Source: JAOUEE01 sp051011595 (GTDB lineage: Bacteria > Actinomycetota > Acidimicrobiia > Acidimicrobiales > SHLQ01). From it: a DNA stretch of 18,075 bases. Of this stretch, positions 8,500 to 15,270 are shown piece after piece. Every line of letters starts with the position of its first letter. Position 1 is the stretch's first letter. The stretch is taken from contig JBPCTQ010000208.1 in NCBI GenBank assembly GCA_051011595.1, positions 1 to 18,075 on the forward strand. Direction: 5' to 3'. Position numbers and translations under genes: made by a program. The notes below the pieces were generated by a model. The model searched no databases and was not told the DNA's origin. It saw only the letters and a program-made list of their open reading frames with translations.

Positions 8500-9702
8500 A
8501 TGGCCGATCTCGATTTCTTGGCCTTCGACGCCGACAACCACTACTACGAGGCCGAAGACGCCTTCACCCGCCACATCGACCGCTCGATGGCCAAGCGCTG
8601 TGTGCAGTGGGCCGAAATCAACGGCCGTCGTCGCCTGTTGGTGGGAGGCCGGGTCAACAAGTTCATTCCCAACCCCACCTTCGACCCCATCGCCCGGCCG
8701 GGGAGCCTGGAGGACTATTTCCGGGGGAAGAACCTCGAGGGTCAGGACATGATGGCCATGTTCGGCGATCTCGAGGCTCTGTCCGACAATCCGGGGTACC
8801 GAGACCGCGACGCTCGTCTGGCCCTCATGGACACCCAGGGCATCGAATCGGCGCTGCTCTTCCCCACCCTCGGTGTCGGGATGCAAGAAGCGCTTCGCCA
8901 CGACATCGAGGCGCTGCACGCCGCGTTCACGGCGTTCAACAAGTGGATGGAGGAGGATTGGGGGTTCGACTACCAGGGCCGCCTGTACGCGGCCCCCATG
9001 ATCACGTTGGCGGACCCCCAGCTGGCGGCGGCCGAGATCGATCGGGTCGTGGAGGCCGGCGCCCGTCTCGTGGTGATGGTGCCGGGCCCCGTTCCCACCG
9101 AACACGGCTATCAATCTCCCGGGCTGGCCCACTACGACCCGGCGTGGGCTCGTCTCAACGAGGCCGGCATTCCGGTGGCCATCCACGCCGGACTCAGCGG
9201 AACGGGCCAGTACGCCAAGGTGTGGGAGAAGCCGGGAAACCAGTTCGAGGCGTTCAAACACTCCCCCTTCCCCATCGTGGCCTTCGCCGAACGGTCGGTG
9301 TCGGACACCTTCGCCGCCATGATCTGTCACGGTTTGTTGACGCGGTTCCCGAACCTGCGCCTGCTGAGCGTCGAGAACGGAGCCATGTGGGTGCCGGAGT
9401 TGCTCCGAGCGCTCGCCGGTGGGTACGGCAAGATGCCGTTCGCCTTCGAGCAACACCCGGTCGAGCAGTTCAAACAGCAGGTGTGGGTCGAACCGTTCTA
9501 CGAGGACGACATGGCCCTGCTCAAGGATCTGCTCGGGATCGACCGATTGTTGTTCGGCTCGGACTTCCCCCATGCCGAAGGCCTCCCGGTCCCCACCGAC
9601 TTCATCAACGACATCCCCACCTTCACGCCCGAAGAGGTGCGGTTGGTGATGCGCGACAACGCCATCAACCTGCTCCAGACCCAGCCGGCCATGGCGGGCT
9701 GA
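8500..9702 (+). CDS. Amidohydrolase-2 family metal-dependent hydrolase/decarboxylase
   Basis: This 400-residue TIM-barrel protein belongs to the amidohydrolase-2 family, which includes ACMSD-like decarboxylases and hydrolases. The N-terminal strand carries FDADNHYYE (D10, D12, H14) in place of the classical H-x-H. Later metal or acid-base candidates are H229 in AIHAGLSG, H277 in MICHGLL and D355 in FGSDFPHAEG, in the expected order and spacing for a mononuclear site. Conserved family elements include VENGAMWVPELL and the late SDFPH. No signal peptide is seen, so it is cytoplasmic. Long family members like this often lie in actinobacterial acyl-CoA catabolic clusters, where their reaction is mostly unproven. 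Here it lies between a CoA ligase and an SDR, suggesting hydrolysis, retro-aldol cleavage or decarboxylation of an intermediate. Confidence 0.85.
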   Translation: MADLDFLAFDADNHYYEAEDAFTRHIDRSMAKRCVQWAEINGRRRLLVGGRVNKFIPNPTFDPIARPGSLEDYFRGKNLEGQDMMAMFGDLEALSDNPGYRDRDARLALMDTQGIESALLFPTLGVGMQEALRHDIEALHAAFTAFNKWMEEDWGFDYQGRLYAAPMITLADPQLAAAEIDRVVEAGARLVVMVPGPVPTEHGYQSPGLAHYDPAWARLNEAGIPVAIHAGLSGTGQYAKVWEKPGNQFEAFKHSPFPIVAFAERSVSDTFAAMICHGLLTRFPNLRLLSVENGAMWVPELLRALAGGYGKMPFAFEQHPVEQFKQQVWVEPFYEDDMALLKDLLGIDRLLFGSDFPHAEGLPVPTDFINDIPTFTPEEVRLVMRDNAINLLQTQPAMAG

Positions 9703-9714
9703 CCGGCCACCACC

Positions 9715-10491
9715 GTGGACCTCGACGGCGCGTCCGTGCTGGTCACCGGAGCCTCCTCGGGCATCGGGGCGGCCGTGGCCCGTGCCCTCACGACCCACCG
9801 GGTCGGACACCTGGGCCTGGTCGGGCGAGACGTCGACCGACTGGCGGCCGTGGCTGCGAACTGTCAGGGACCCACGCGGCAAACGTGGGCGATGGACCTC
9901 GGTGATCTGGCCGGGGTCGACCGATTGGCCCAAGAGGCGTGGGAACTGCTCGACGGAGTCGACGTATTGGTCAACAACGCAGCCATGCCCAAACGCCGAG
10001 GGGTGCTGGCCCTCGGCGACGACGAGATCGAAGAGGTGATGCGGGTGAACTTCCACTCCCCCGTTCGTCTGGCTCGCCGCCTGCTGCCCCTGATGATCGA
10101 ACGTGGGCGGGGCACGGTGGTCAACGTGTCGAGCCTCGGCGGTCGCTTGGGCATCCTCAACGAGACGGCCTATTCGGCATCGAAGTTCGCCCTCACCGGC
10201 TGGACCGAAGCCGCCGCCCTCGACCTGTGGGATCAACCCGTCGACGTCCGCCTGATCACACCGGGGGCCATCGACACCGCCATCTGGCACCGTCCCGACA
10301 ACGACGCGCCCCACTTCGAGATGGACATGGCCAGCCCGGAGTCCGTCGCCGACGACATCGTGGCCAGCATCGTCGACGACGGACCCTTCGAGGTCTACAC
10401 CCCCGACATGGCCGACATCGTGGCCTTCAAGACCGCCGACATCGAAGCATTCCAGGCCGGCACCATCGAGGCACTGGGGCCGCGCTCGTGA
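9715..10491 (+). CDS. Short-chain dehydrogenase/reductase (SDR)
   Basis: This 258-residue classical SDR interconverts an alcohol and a ketone with NAD(P). TGASSGIG at 11-18 forms the nucleotide-binding turn. VLVNNAAMPKR is the NNA motif, and VNVSS (S139/S140) with Y153-x3-K157 in AYSASK gives the catalytic triad. PGAIDTAIW follows the active-site strand. The start is GTG 9715, 12 bases after the amidohydrolase stop, with no clear Shine-Dalgarno, so translation probably depends on coupling. Its TGA overlaps the next gene's GTG. Clustered with acyl-CoA enzymes, it could be a 3-hydroxyacyl-CoA dehydrogenase or a ring-hydroxyl dehydrogenase; the sequence alone does not decide. Confidence 0.92.
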   Translation: MDLDGASVLVTGASSGIGAAVARALTTHRVGHLGLVGRDVDRLAAVAANCQGPTRQTWAMDLGDLAGVDRLAQEAWELLDGVDVLVNNAAMPKRRGVLALGDDEIEEVMRVNFHSPVRLARRLLPLMIERGRGTVVNVSSLGGRLGILNETAYSASKFALTGWTEAAALDLWDQPVDVRLITPGAIDTAIWHRPDNDAPHFEMDMASPESVADDIVASIVDDGPFEVYTPDMADIVAFKTADIEAFQAGTIEALGPRS

Positions 10492-11714
10492 AGGCGCTCG
10501 TCTTCGGGGTCGATCCGGGCCCGGTGTCGGTGCCGAAGAAGGCCAACCGCCTTCAGCAACACCTGGCATCGACCCCGATGGCCGTGCAGGAGATCCCCGA
10601 TCCCGACCTTCGGGGCGACGATTGGTTGGTGCTCCGCACCCGTTTGTGTGGCATCTGTGGATCCGACAGCAAACAGGTGCTGCTCGATTTCGACGACAGC
10701 TCCGACAACATCATGACTGCGCTGATCTCGTTCCCTCAGGTGCTGGGCCACGAGGTGGTGGCCACCGTCGAGTCGGTGGGTTCGGCGATCACCGACATCG
10801 ATGTCGGCGACCGCGTGGTGTTGTACCCATCGCTGGGATGTGGGCCGAGAGGGTTCACGCCTCCGTGTCCGGCGTGTGCGGCCGGCGACTTCACCTTGTG
10901 TCACCGCTTCACCGAGGGCGAGCTCCAACCGGGCATCCACACCGGCAACTCGAGTGACGCCACGGGGGGATTCGCCGAACTGTTGCCGGCCCACCGGTCG
11001 ATGGTCATCCCGGTCCCCGACGAGGTGCCCGACGAAGTGGCGGTGTTGGCCGACCCCTTCTCGGTGGCGTTGCACGCCGTCACTCGCAACCCGCCACCGC
11101 CTGGCGGACGCGCGCTCGTCTACGGCGCCGGGGCGCTGGGGTCCTCGACGCTGGCCGTGTTGGCGGCCCTGCATCCCGACGTGGAGGTGATAGCGGTGGC
11201 CCGCTGGGGCTCACAGCGCGAACTGGCCCTCGACCTGGGAGCCGCCCTCACCAGCAACGACGACGCCGATGTGGTGGTCGACGAGGCGGTCCAGTGGTCG
11301 GGTGGGGTACTCCACCACCCCTGGGAGGGCCTCCCGTTCGCCCATCCGGGCGGCATCGACTTGGTGTACGACACCATCGGGTCCCCCGAGTCGGTCGAAG
11401 TCGCGATCCGGGTACTGGCCACCCGCGGCACCCTGGTACAGCTGGGGGTGTCGTCGCCGGGTCGGTTCGAATGGACCCCGTGGTACTTCAAGGAGCTGCG
11501 CTTGGTGGGTTCCAACGCGTTCGGCATGGAGACGGTGGAAGGACGACGGGCCCACGCCATGGAGCACTACCTGCACCTGGTGCAGTCGGGCCGGGTCGAC
11601 CTCTCGGCCATGTTGACCCACGTCTTTCGCATCGACGACTGGCGGGAAGCCTTCGACGCCTTGGCCTCCCAGCAGGACAGCGGGGCCATCAAGGTGGCGT
11701 TCGACTATCGCTGA
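10488..11714 (+). CDS. Zinc-dependent medium-chain dehydrogenase (long MDR)
   Basis: This 408-residue alcohol dehydrogenase/threonine-dehydrogenase-type MDR is longer than the usual 340-370. The catalytic zinc site shows C57 in CGICGSD and H88-E89 in LGHEVV. A structural-zinc-like lobe has C118-x8-C127-x2-C130-x7-C138, so the first spacing is widened from the usual x2. The Rossmann motif is VYGAGALGSSTLAVLAAL. It would oxidise a secondary alcohol with NAD(P)+. The start GTG 10488 overlaps the SDR stop as GTGA, so the two dehydrogenases are translationally coupled and may work on the same molecule. A longer open frame exists upstream but lies inside the SDR and looks noncoding. The stop overlaps the convergent GNAT gene by 10 bases, leaving no room for a conventional terminator. 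Confidence 0.9.
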   Translation: MKALVFGVDPGPVSVPKKANRLQQHLASTPMAVQEIPDPDLRGDDWLVLRTRLCGICGSDSKQVLLDFDDSSDNIMTALISFPQVLGHEVVATVESVGSAITDIDVGDRVVLYPSLGCGPRGFTPPCPACAAGDFTLCHRFTEGELQPGIHTGNSSDATGGFAELLPAHRSMVIPVPDEVPDEVAVLADPFSVALHAVTRNPPPPGGRALVYGAGALGSSTLAVLAALHPDVEVIAVARWGSQRELALDLGAALTSNDDADVVVDEAVQWSGGVLHHPWEGLPFAHPGGIDLVYDTIGSPESVEVAIRVLATRGTLVQLGVSSPGRFEWTPWYFKELRLVGSNAFGMETVEGRRAHAMEHYLHLVQSGRVDLSAMLTHVFRIDDWREAFDALASQQDSGAIKVAFDYR

Positions 11715-12205
11715 TCGCCGCCGCCGGCGAGCGAGCGTTCGAAGAACAACATCGGGACCGGCTCCTCCCGTATCGGTTCGCACGCCACGAAGCCGCGTTT
11801 CTGCCAGAAGCGCACCGCCGCGTCTCGCTCGGGCAGCACGTCGATGATCACCCGCCGATACCCGAGGCCCTGAGCTCGATGCTCCATCGCCGCAACCAGC
11901 CGGCCGGCGACCCCAGCCCCTCGGTGAGCCTCCACCACGAACACCCGCTTGAACTCGCAGCTCTCGCTGTCGATGGCGACGATCATGCCCACAGCCACCG
12001 CCGTCTCATCGGTGGCGGCCAGCACGATGTCACCTGCAGGCGGTTCGGCCGGCGTTGGGAGACGGGCCAGCTCTTCGGCCAGGAAGTCGGGCAACGCCAG
12101 CGGTGGCTGGCCGTGCCACTCCCAGCCGTCGGGCAACAGCATGTAGTCCTCGATCAGACGACGAGCGGCACCCAGTTTGTCCGGCGCGTCGCTGACGAGG
12201 TGCAT
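11705..12205 (-). CDS. GNAT-family N-acetyltransferase
   Basis: This 166-residue single-domain acetyltransferase would transfer acetyl from acetyl-CoA to an amine. The core shows a substrate-side helix (KLGAARRLIEDY, 10-21), strands VAVGMIVAI and FKRVFVV, then motif A R95-G-A-G98-V-A followed by GRLVAAMEHRAQGLGY. The C-terminal part RFWQKRGFVACEP is the usual FYxxxGF-like element. I take ATG 12205 as start; GTG 12220 would add five residues, and neither has a clear ribosome binding site. The substrate is unknown. The gene is convergent with the MDR gene (10-base overlap) and follows the PIN gene after 59 bases, so it is not part of the catabolic run. GNATs can act as antitoxins or toxins, but this one has no RHH partner, so ordinary metabolic or detoxifying acetylation is more likely. 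Confidence 0.85.
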   Translation of the reverse strand: MHLVSDAPDKLGAARRLIEDYMLLPDGWEWHGQPPLALPDFLAEELARLPTPAEPPAGDIVLAATDETAVAVGMIVAIDSESCEFKRVFVVEAHRGAGVAGRLVAAMEHRAQGLGYRRVIIDVLPERDAAVRFWQKRGFVACEPIREEPVPMLFFERSLAGGGDQR

Positions 12206-12264
12206 GACCGGTTTGTTCACGGACGCATCACACCCAAAGGTGTGGTCACGCCGCAACCCGGGCT

Positions 12265-12582
12265 TCAGATCACCTCGATCGGGCACCGGGGACCAGGGGC
12301 CTGCGACAACTTCACGTCGGCAGTGAGCAGCGCTCCCCCGAGGGCTTCGGCCAGGGCGACGTAGGCGGCGTCGTACGCCGTGATGGTGTCTCGCAGCTGC
12401 CACATCCTCTCGAGCAGCGGCCGGGCCGGATACAGCCGAACGGGTAGGTCCATCATGGTTTGAACCGCCTGGGCCGCCTGTTCGTTGCTGACCCGCTCGC
12501 GGAGCCGTTGTTGCCGGAGAACCGAAAACACCTCGACAGGAAGCAGTTCGGGACCGGCGAGCTGCTCGTTTCGGACCCGCAC
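12265..12582 (-). CDS. VapC-like PIN-domain protein, N-terminally truncated (possible pseudogene)
   Basis: These 105 residues match the body of a VapC-type PIN-domain ribonuclease: PELLPVEVFSVLRQ (E17), a helical middle with YPARPLLERMWQLRD, TAYDAAYVALAEAL (D71) and LLTADVKLSQAPG (D89). Family members are normally about 125-140 residues and start with a beta strand ending in the first catalytic Asp (VVDAS-like); that part is missing here. In another minus-strand frame just upstream (GTG at 12646), SVAVHGPLARER resembles the missing N-terminus but lacks the Asp and is out of frame, suggesting deletion plus frameshift. No ribbon-helix-helix or Phd-type antitoxin lies next to it. The remaining three acidic residues could bind metal, but toxin activity is doubtful. 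It may have arrived as a mobile toxin-antitoxin module that decayed. Confidence 0.65.
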   Translation of the reverse strand: MRVRNEQLAGPELLPVEVFSVLRQQRLRERVSNEQAAQAVQTMMDLPVRLYPARPLLERMWQLRDTITAYDAAYVALAEALGGALLTADVKLSQAPGPRCPIEVI

Positions 12583-12599
12583 CCGCGCCCGGCTGCCGC

Positions 12600-12842
12600 T
12601 CCCGAGCGAGCGGGCCGTGGACGGCGACCGAGACCCAGGGAGTCACTCAGTATCGGAGCGCGGATGCGACCACAGGAGTGGTGCTCGAGCTCGACATCGA
12701 CGGCGAGGGACACCTCACCCGACTGGCCCGGTCGCAGCCGCCCTTCGGCGCCGATGTCGACGATCTGCGCCGGATCGGCACCGAGAGTGTCTTCAGTGAA
12801 TTCGACACGGCCGAAGTCTCCCTGCCGCTCGATCTGCCCTGA
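12600..12842 (+). pseudogene. 3' remnant of a possible LppX/LprG-like lipoprotein gene
   Basis: One plus-strand frame stays open into TGA 12840-12842 with mostly G or C at third positions. Its reading (QGVTQYRSADATTG, then VVLELDIDGEGHLTRLAR, then GTESVFSEFDTAEVSLPLDLP split by short gaps) resembles the C-terminal half of LolA/LppX_LprAFG-type lipoproteins, which end in strands shaped 'V-x-V-D-x-D-G-x-L-x-R' and '(T)V-x-F-x-x-F-x-x-x-V-x-x-P'. There is no ATG, signal peptide or lipobox, because the sequence upstream is occupied by the PIN gene on the other strand. GTGs at 12678 and 12681 touch an AGGAG and could only give about 54 residues. I read it as a gene fragment; the family assignment is from pattern memory and uncertain. 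Confidence 0.35.
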
Positions 12843-12871
12843 GCAAGGATCCCGAGCGGATTGTCGCCGAG

Positions 12872-12877
12872 TACCTT
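12872..12877 (+). promoter_or_regulatory. Probable -10 element (TACCTT) for a leaderless start
   Basis: TACCTT fits TAnnnT and is followed by 7 bases and ATG 12885. No Shine-Dalgarno is present. The spacing predicts transcription beginning at the ATG, and it decides for this start over an upstream in-frame TTG at 12861. Confidence 0.4.
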
Positions 12878-12884
12878 CGAGCCG

Positions 12885-13973
12885 ATGACCACCACGATCC
12901 GGGCCGCCGTGTGTCGAAGTTTCGGTGAACCCATGACGGTGGAGCAGCTCACCCTTGCTGCTCCCGGCCCCGACGAGGTGCAGGTGGCCATCGACGCGTG
13001 CGCGGTGTGCCACAGCGACGTGTCCTACGTCGACGGACTGTGGGGAGGCGACCTGCCGGCGGTGTGGGGGCACGAGGCGGCCGGTCGGGTCACGGCCATG
13101 GGCCCAGGGGTCGACCTCGAAATCGGACAATCGGTGGTGGTCACCCTCATCCGTTGGTGCGGCGAGTGCAATCCCTGTCAGCGGGGTGCGGTCGTGGCGT
13201 GCACCGCCACCTTCGCCCTCGATGACCAGACCCCCCTGCTCGACGGCGCCGGTGGGCCCGTCAGCCACGGGCTGCGCACAGCCGGATTCGCGGAGGCCGT
13301 GGTGGTCCACCACTCCCAAGTGGTGCCGGTGCCGGCAAGTGTGCCGTCCCCGTCTGCGTCGTTGTTGGCCTGCGGCGTCATCACCGGTGTGGGCGCCGTC
13401 ACCAATACCGCGGCTGTCACGCCGGGCCGCTCGGTGGTGGTCGTCGGTTGCGGTGGAGTCGGCCTCAACGCCGTGCAGGGAGCCCGTATCGCCGGCGCCG
13501 CGCCGATCGTCGCAGTCGACCCACAGGAGACCAAGCTGGCGTTGGCTCGGCGCCTCGGGGCCACACACGCCCTCAACCCGAACACCGACGACGTGCCCGC
13601 CGAGGTCGCCGAGATCACCGGCGGACAGATGGCCGACGACGTCATCGTGGCGGTGGGCCACGGTCCGGTCATCGAGTCGAGCTATGAGTTGGTGGGCACG
13701 ATGGGCGGGCTCGTCATCGTGGGTATGCCGGCCAGCGGCGTCTCGACCCGGATCGATCCCGGCACGGTGGCGGCCCGTAACCAACGCATTCTCGGGTCGA
13801 AGATGGGAACGAGTGCTCCACACGTCGACATCCCGGCCCTGGCGGCGCGCTACCAGCAGGGAGAGCTCGAGCTCGACGGCCTCATCAGCAAGACGTTCAC
13901 GCTCGATCACATCAACGCCGCCTTCGACGAGGTCCGAGCCGGGTCCGCGCTCCGGAACGTCATCGTCTTCTGA
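12885..13973 (+). CDS. Zinc-dependent alcohol dehydrogenase, class-III-like
   Basis: This 362-residue zinc MDR enzyme would oxidise an alcohol or thiol-hemiacetal with NAD+. Catalytic zinc residues are C42 in CAVCHSD and H63-E64 in WGHEAAG. The structural zinc site is intact, with C92, C95, C98 and C106 in the canonical C-x2-C-x2-C-x7-C spacing. The nucleotide-binding motif is VVVVGCGGVGLNAVQGARIAGA (two parts, GCGGVG being the turn), followed by an acidic residue (VAVDP) that favours NAD over NADP. The overall pattern is that of class III ADHs, including S-(hydroxymethyl)glutathione or mycothiol dehydrogenases. The start is ATG 12885, supported by the upstream TACCTT. It lies 31 bases before the enolase-superfamily gene, so it might supply or consume that enzyme's sugar-acid substrate, though separate hexamers suggest each may also be transcribed alone. 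Confidence 0.9.
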   Translation: MTTTIRAAVCRSFGEPMTVEQLTLAAPGPDEVQVAIDACAVCHSDVSYVDGLWGGDLPAVWGHEAAGRVTAMGPGVDLEIGQSVVVTLIRWCGECNPCQRGAVVACTATFALDDQTPLLDGAGGPVSHGLRTAGFAEAVVVHHSQVVPVPASVPSPSASLLACGVITGVGAVTNTAAVTPGRSVVVVGCGGVGLNAVQGARIAGAAPIVAVDPQETKLALARRLGATHALNPNTDDVPAEVAEITGGQMADDVIVAVGHGPVIESSYELVGTMGGLVIVGMPASGVSTRIDPGTVAARNQRILGSKMGTSAPHVDIPALAARYQQGELELDGLISKTFTLDHINAAFDEVRAGSALRNVIVF

Positions 13974-14004
13974 CTTCCGTGCTCGCTTCGGTCACACTGG
14001 CGCC

Positions 14005-15228
14005 ATGCGCGTGGCCGAAGTGGAGACATTCGTGGTGGGGAACCCGCCGCCCGGGTTCGGTGGCCGCTACTTCGTGTTCGTGAAGCTCACGTCCGACGAC
14101 GGCATCGTGGGGTACGGAGAGGCCTACGGCGCCACCCTGCGGGCCCCGGTGATGGCCGCCGCCATCGAAGACGTGGCCGACCACCACCTCATCGGTGAGG
14201 ACCCGTTCCACATCGAACGGTTCTGGCGCCGGGCCTACAGCCGCGGTTTCACCCAACGCCCCGACGTCACCCTCCAGGCCGCCATGAGTGCGCTGGAAAT
14301 GGCCTGCTGGGACATCATCGGCAAGGCGGTCGACAAGCCGGTGTACGAGCTGCTCGGCGGGCGGGTCCACGACGCCCTCCGGGCCTACACGTACCTCTAC
14401 CCCGAACCCGGCGACCCGACCGACGTCTACCTCGATCCGGCGATGGCTGCCGCTCGGGCTGCGGAGGAGGTCGACAGGGGATTCACCGCGATCAAGTTCG
14501 ATCCGGCCGGGCCCTACACCGCCATGGGCGGGCACCAACCCTCGTTGGCCCGTATCGACCTGTCGGTCCAGTTCCTGGCCGCCATTCGCGAGGCAGTGGG
14601 TACCCGGGCCGACCTGTTGTTCGGCACCCACGGTCAGTTCACGTCATCGGGCGCCATACGCCTGGCCCGTCACCTCGAACCGTACGACCCCTTGTGGTTC
14701 GAGGAACCGGTTCCGCCCGACAACGTGGCCGAGATGGCCAAGGTCGCCCACCAGACATCGATTCCCGTCGCCACCGGCGAACGGCTCACCACCAAGACCG
14801 AGTTCGCGCGGATACTCGAAGCCAAGGCCGCGTCGATCCTGCAGCCCAACCTGGGCCGGGCCGGTGGGCTGCTCGAGGGCAAGAAGATCGCCGCCATCGC
14901 CGAAGCGTTCGGCGCCCAGATCGCACCACACTGCTACTGCGGTCCGATCGTGGCCGCCGCCAACGCCCACCTGGCCGCCACCTCCCCGAACTTCCTCATC
15001 CTGGAGTGCATCCGCGATTGGAGTGGCTTCCACGCCGAACTCCTCGAGCAGCCGCTGCAGATCGACGACGGATATCTGGTGTTGCCCACCGGTGCGGGCC
15101 TCGGTGTCACGCTGAACGAGTCGGTTGCTCGAGCTCATCCCTACACCGGCACCGACACCCACCTCGTCGTGGCCGAGGACGCCATCGACGTGGCCGACGC
15201 GTGGACCCGAACCGACCCGTCGGGCTGA
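14005..15228 (+). CDS. Mandelate racemase/enolase-superfamily protein (galactonate-dehydratase-like)
   Basis: This 407-residue protein has the MR-subgroup architecture: N-terminal capping domain (about 1-125), then a barrel. Enzymes of this group abstract a proton alpha to a carboxylate, typically dehydrating sugar acids. K164-x-D166 lies on barrel strand 2. E233 in WFEEPVPPDN and E259 in TGERL are metal ligands, and H309 in APHCYC is the general acid/base. The spacing (26, 26 and 50 residues) matches E. coli galactonate dehydratase (D183, E209, E235, H285), which places G207 at the first metal ligand, normally Asp. H209 aligns with its H185. The FGTHGQF motif therefore replaces D-F-H-G-R. 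The metal site is altered, possibly a subgroup trait. The substrate is unknown; a sugar acid is likely. No Shine-Dalgarno; a weak CACACT lies 6 bases before ATG. Confidence 0.88.
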   Translation: MRVAEVETFVVGNPPPGFGGRYFVFVKLTSDDGIVGYGEAYGATLRAPVMAAAIEDVADHHLIGEDPFHIERFWRRAYSRGFTQRPDVTLQAAMSALEMACWDIIGKAVDKPVYELLGGRVHDALRAYTYLYPEPGDPTDVYLDPAMAAARAAEEVDRGFTAIKFDPAGPYTAMGGHQPSLARIDLSVQFLAAIREAVGTRADLLFGTHGQFTSSGAIRLARHLEPYDPLWFEEPVPPDNVAEMAKVAHQTSIPVATGERLTTKTEFARILEAKAASILQPNLGRAGGLLEGKKIAAIAEAFGAQIAPHCYCGPIVAAANAHLAATSPNFLILECIRDWSGFHAELLEQPLQIDDGYLVLPTGAGLGVTLNESVARAHPYTGTDTHLVVAEDAIDVADAWTRTDPSG

Positions 15229-15270
15229 CTCGACTTCGCCGTCACAGAGCCGACCTGCGATCCTTGACCA

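Larger units (their letters stand above)
12583..12884. other. Intergenic stretch with gene remnants
   Basis: These 302 bases between the PIN gene and the zinc alcohol dehydrogenase hold no intact gene. On the minus strand the PIN-proximal part (to 12646) carries a shifted PIN-like N-terminus. On the plus strand, 12600-12842 carries a lipoprotein-like C-terminus. The last 40 bases hold the probable promoter of the next gene. Confidence 0.5.

Noticed and set aside
9939..10487. An in-frame upstream extension of the long MDR gene
   Set aside because: It lies inside the SDR gene and is Arg/Pro-rich; GTG 10488 with the GTGA overlap gives the expected MDR start.
6994..10569. A 1191-codon open frame on the minus strand
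   Set aside because: It lies antisense to four well-recognised genes (ligase, amidohydrolase, SDR and part of the MDR). Its His/Gly/Arg-rich composition is typical of a GC-rich codon shadow, with no recognisable domain.
12647..12991. Possible VapB-type antitoxin upstream of the PIN gene
   Set aside because: The minus-strand frame is Ser/Arg-rich with no ribbon-helix-helix or Phd pattern and overlaps the start of the alcohol dehydrogenase.
12453..13910. A 485-codon minus-strand open frame across the zinc alcohol dehydrogenase
   Set aside because: It is antisense to a clear enzyme with intact zinc motifs, and the translated composition is shadow-like.
12955..14004. An in-frame upstream extension of the enolase-superfamily gene
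   Set aside because: The extension runs out of frame through the alcohol dehydrogenase gene and translates to Ser/Arg/Thr-rich shadow sequence; ATG 14005 fits the family N-terminus.
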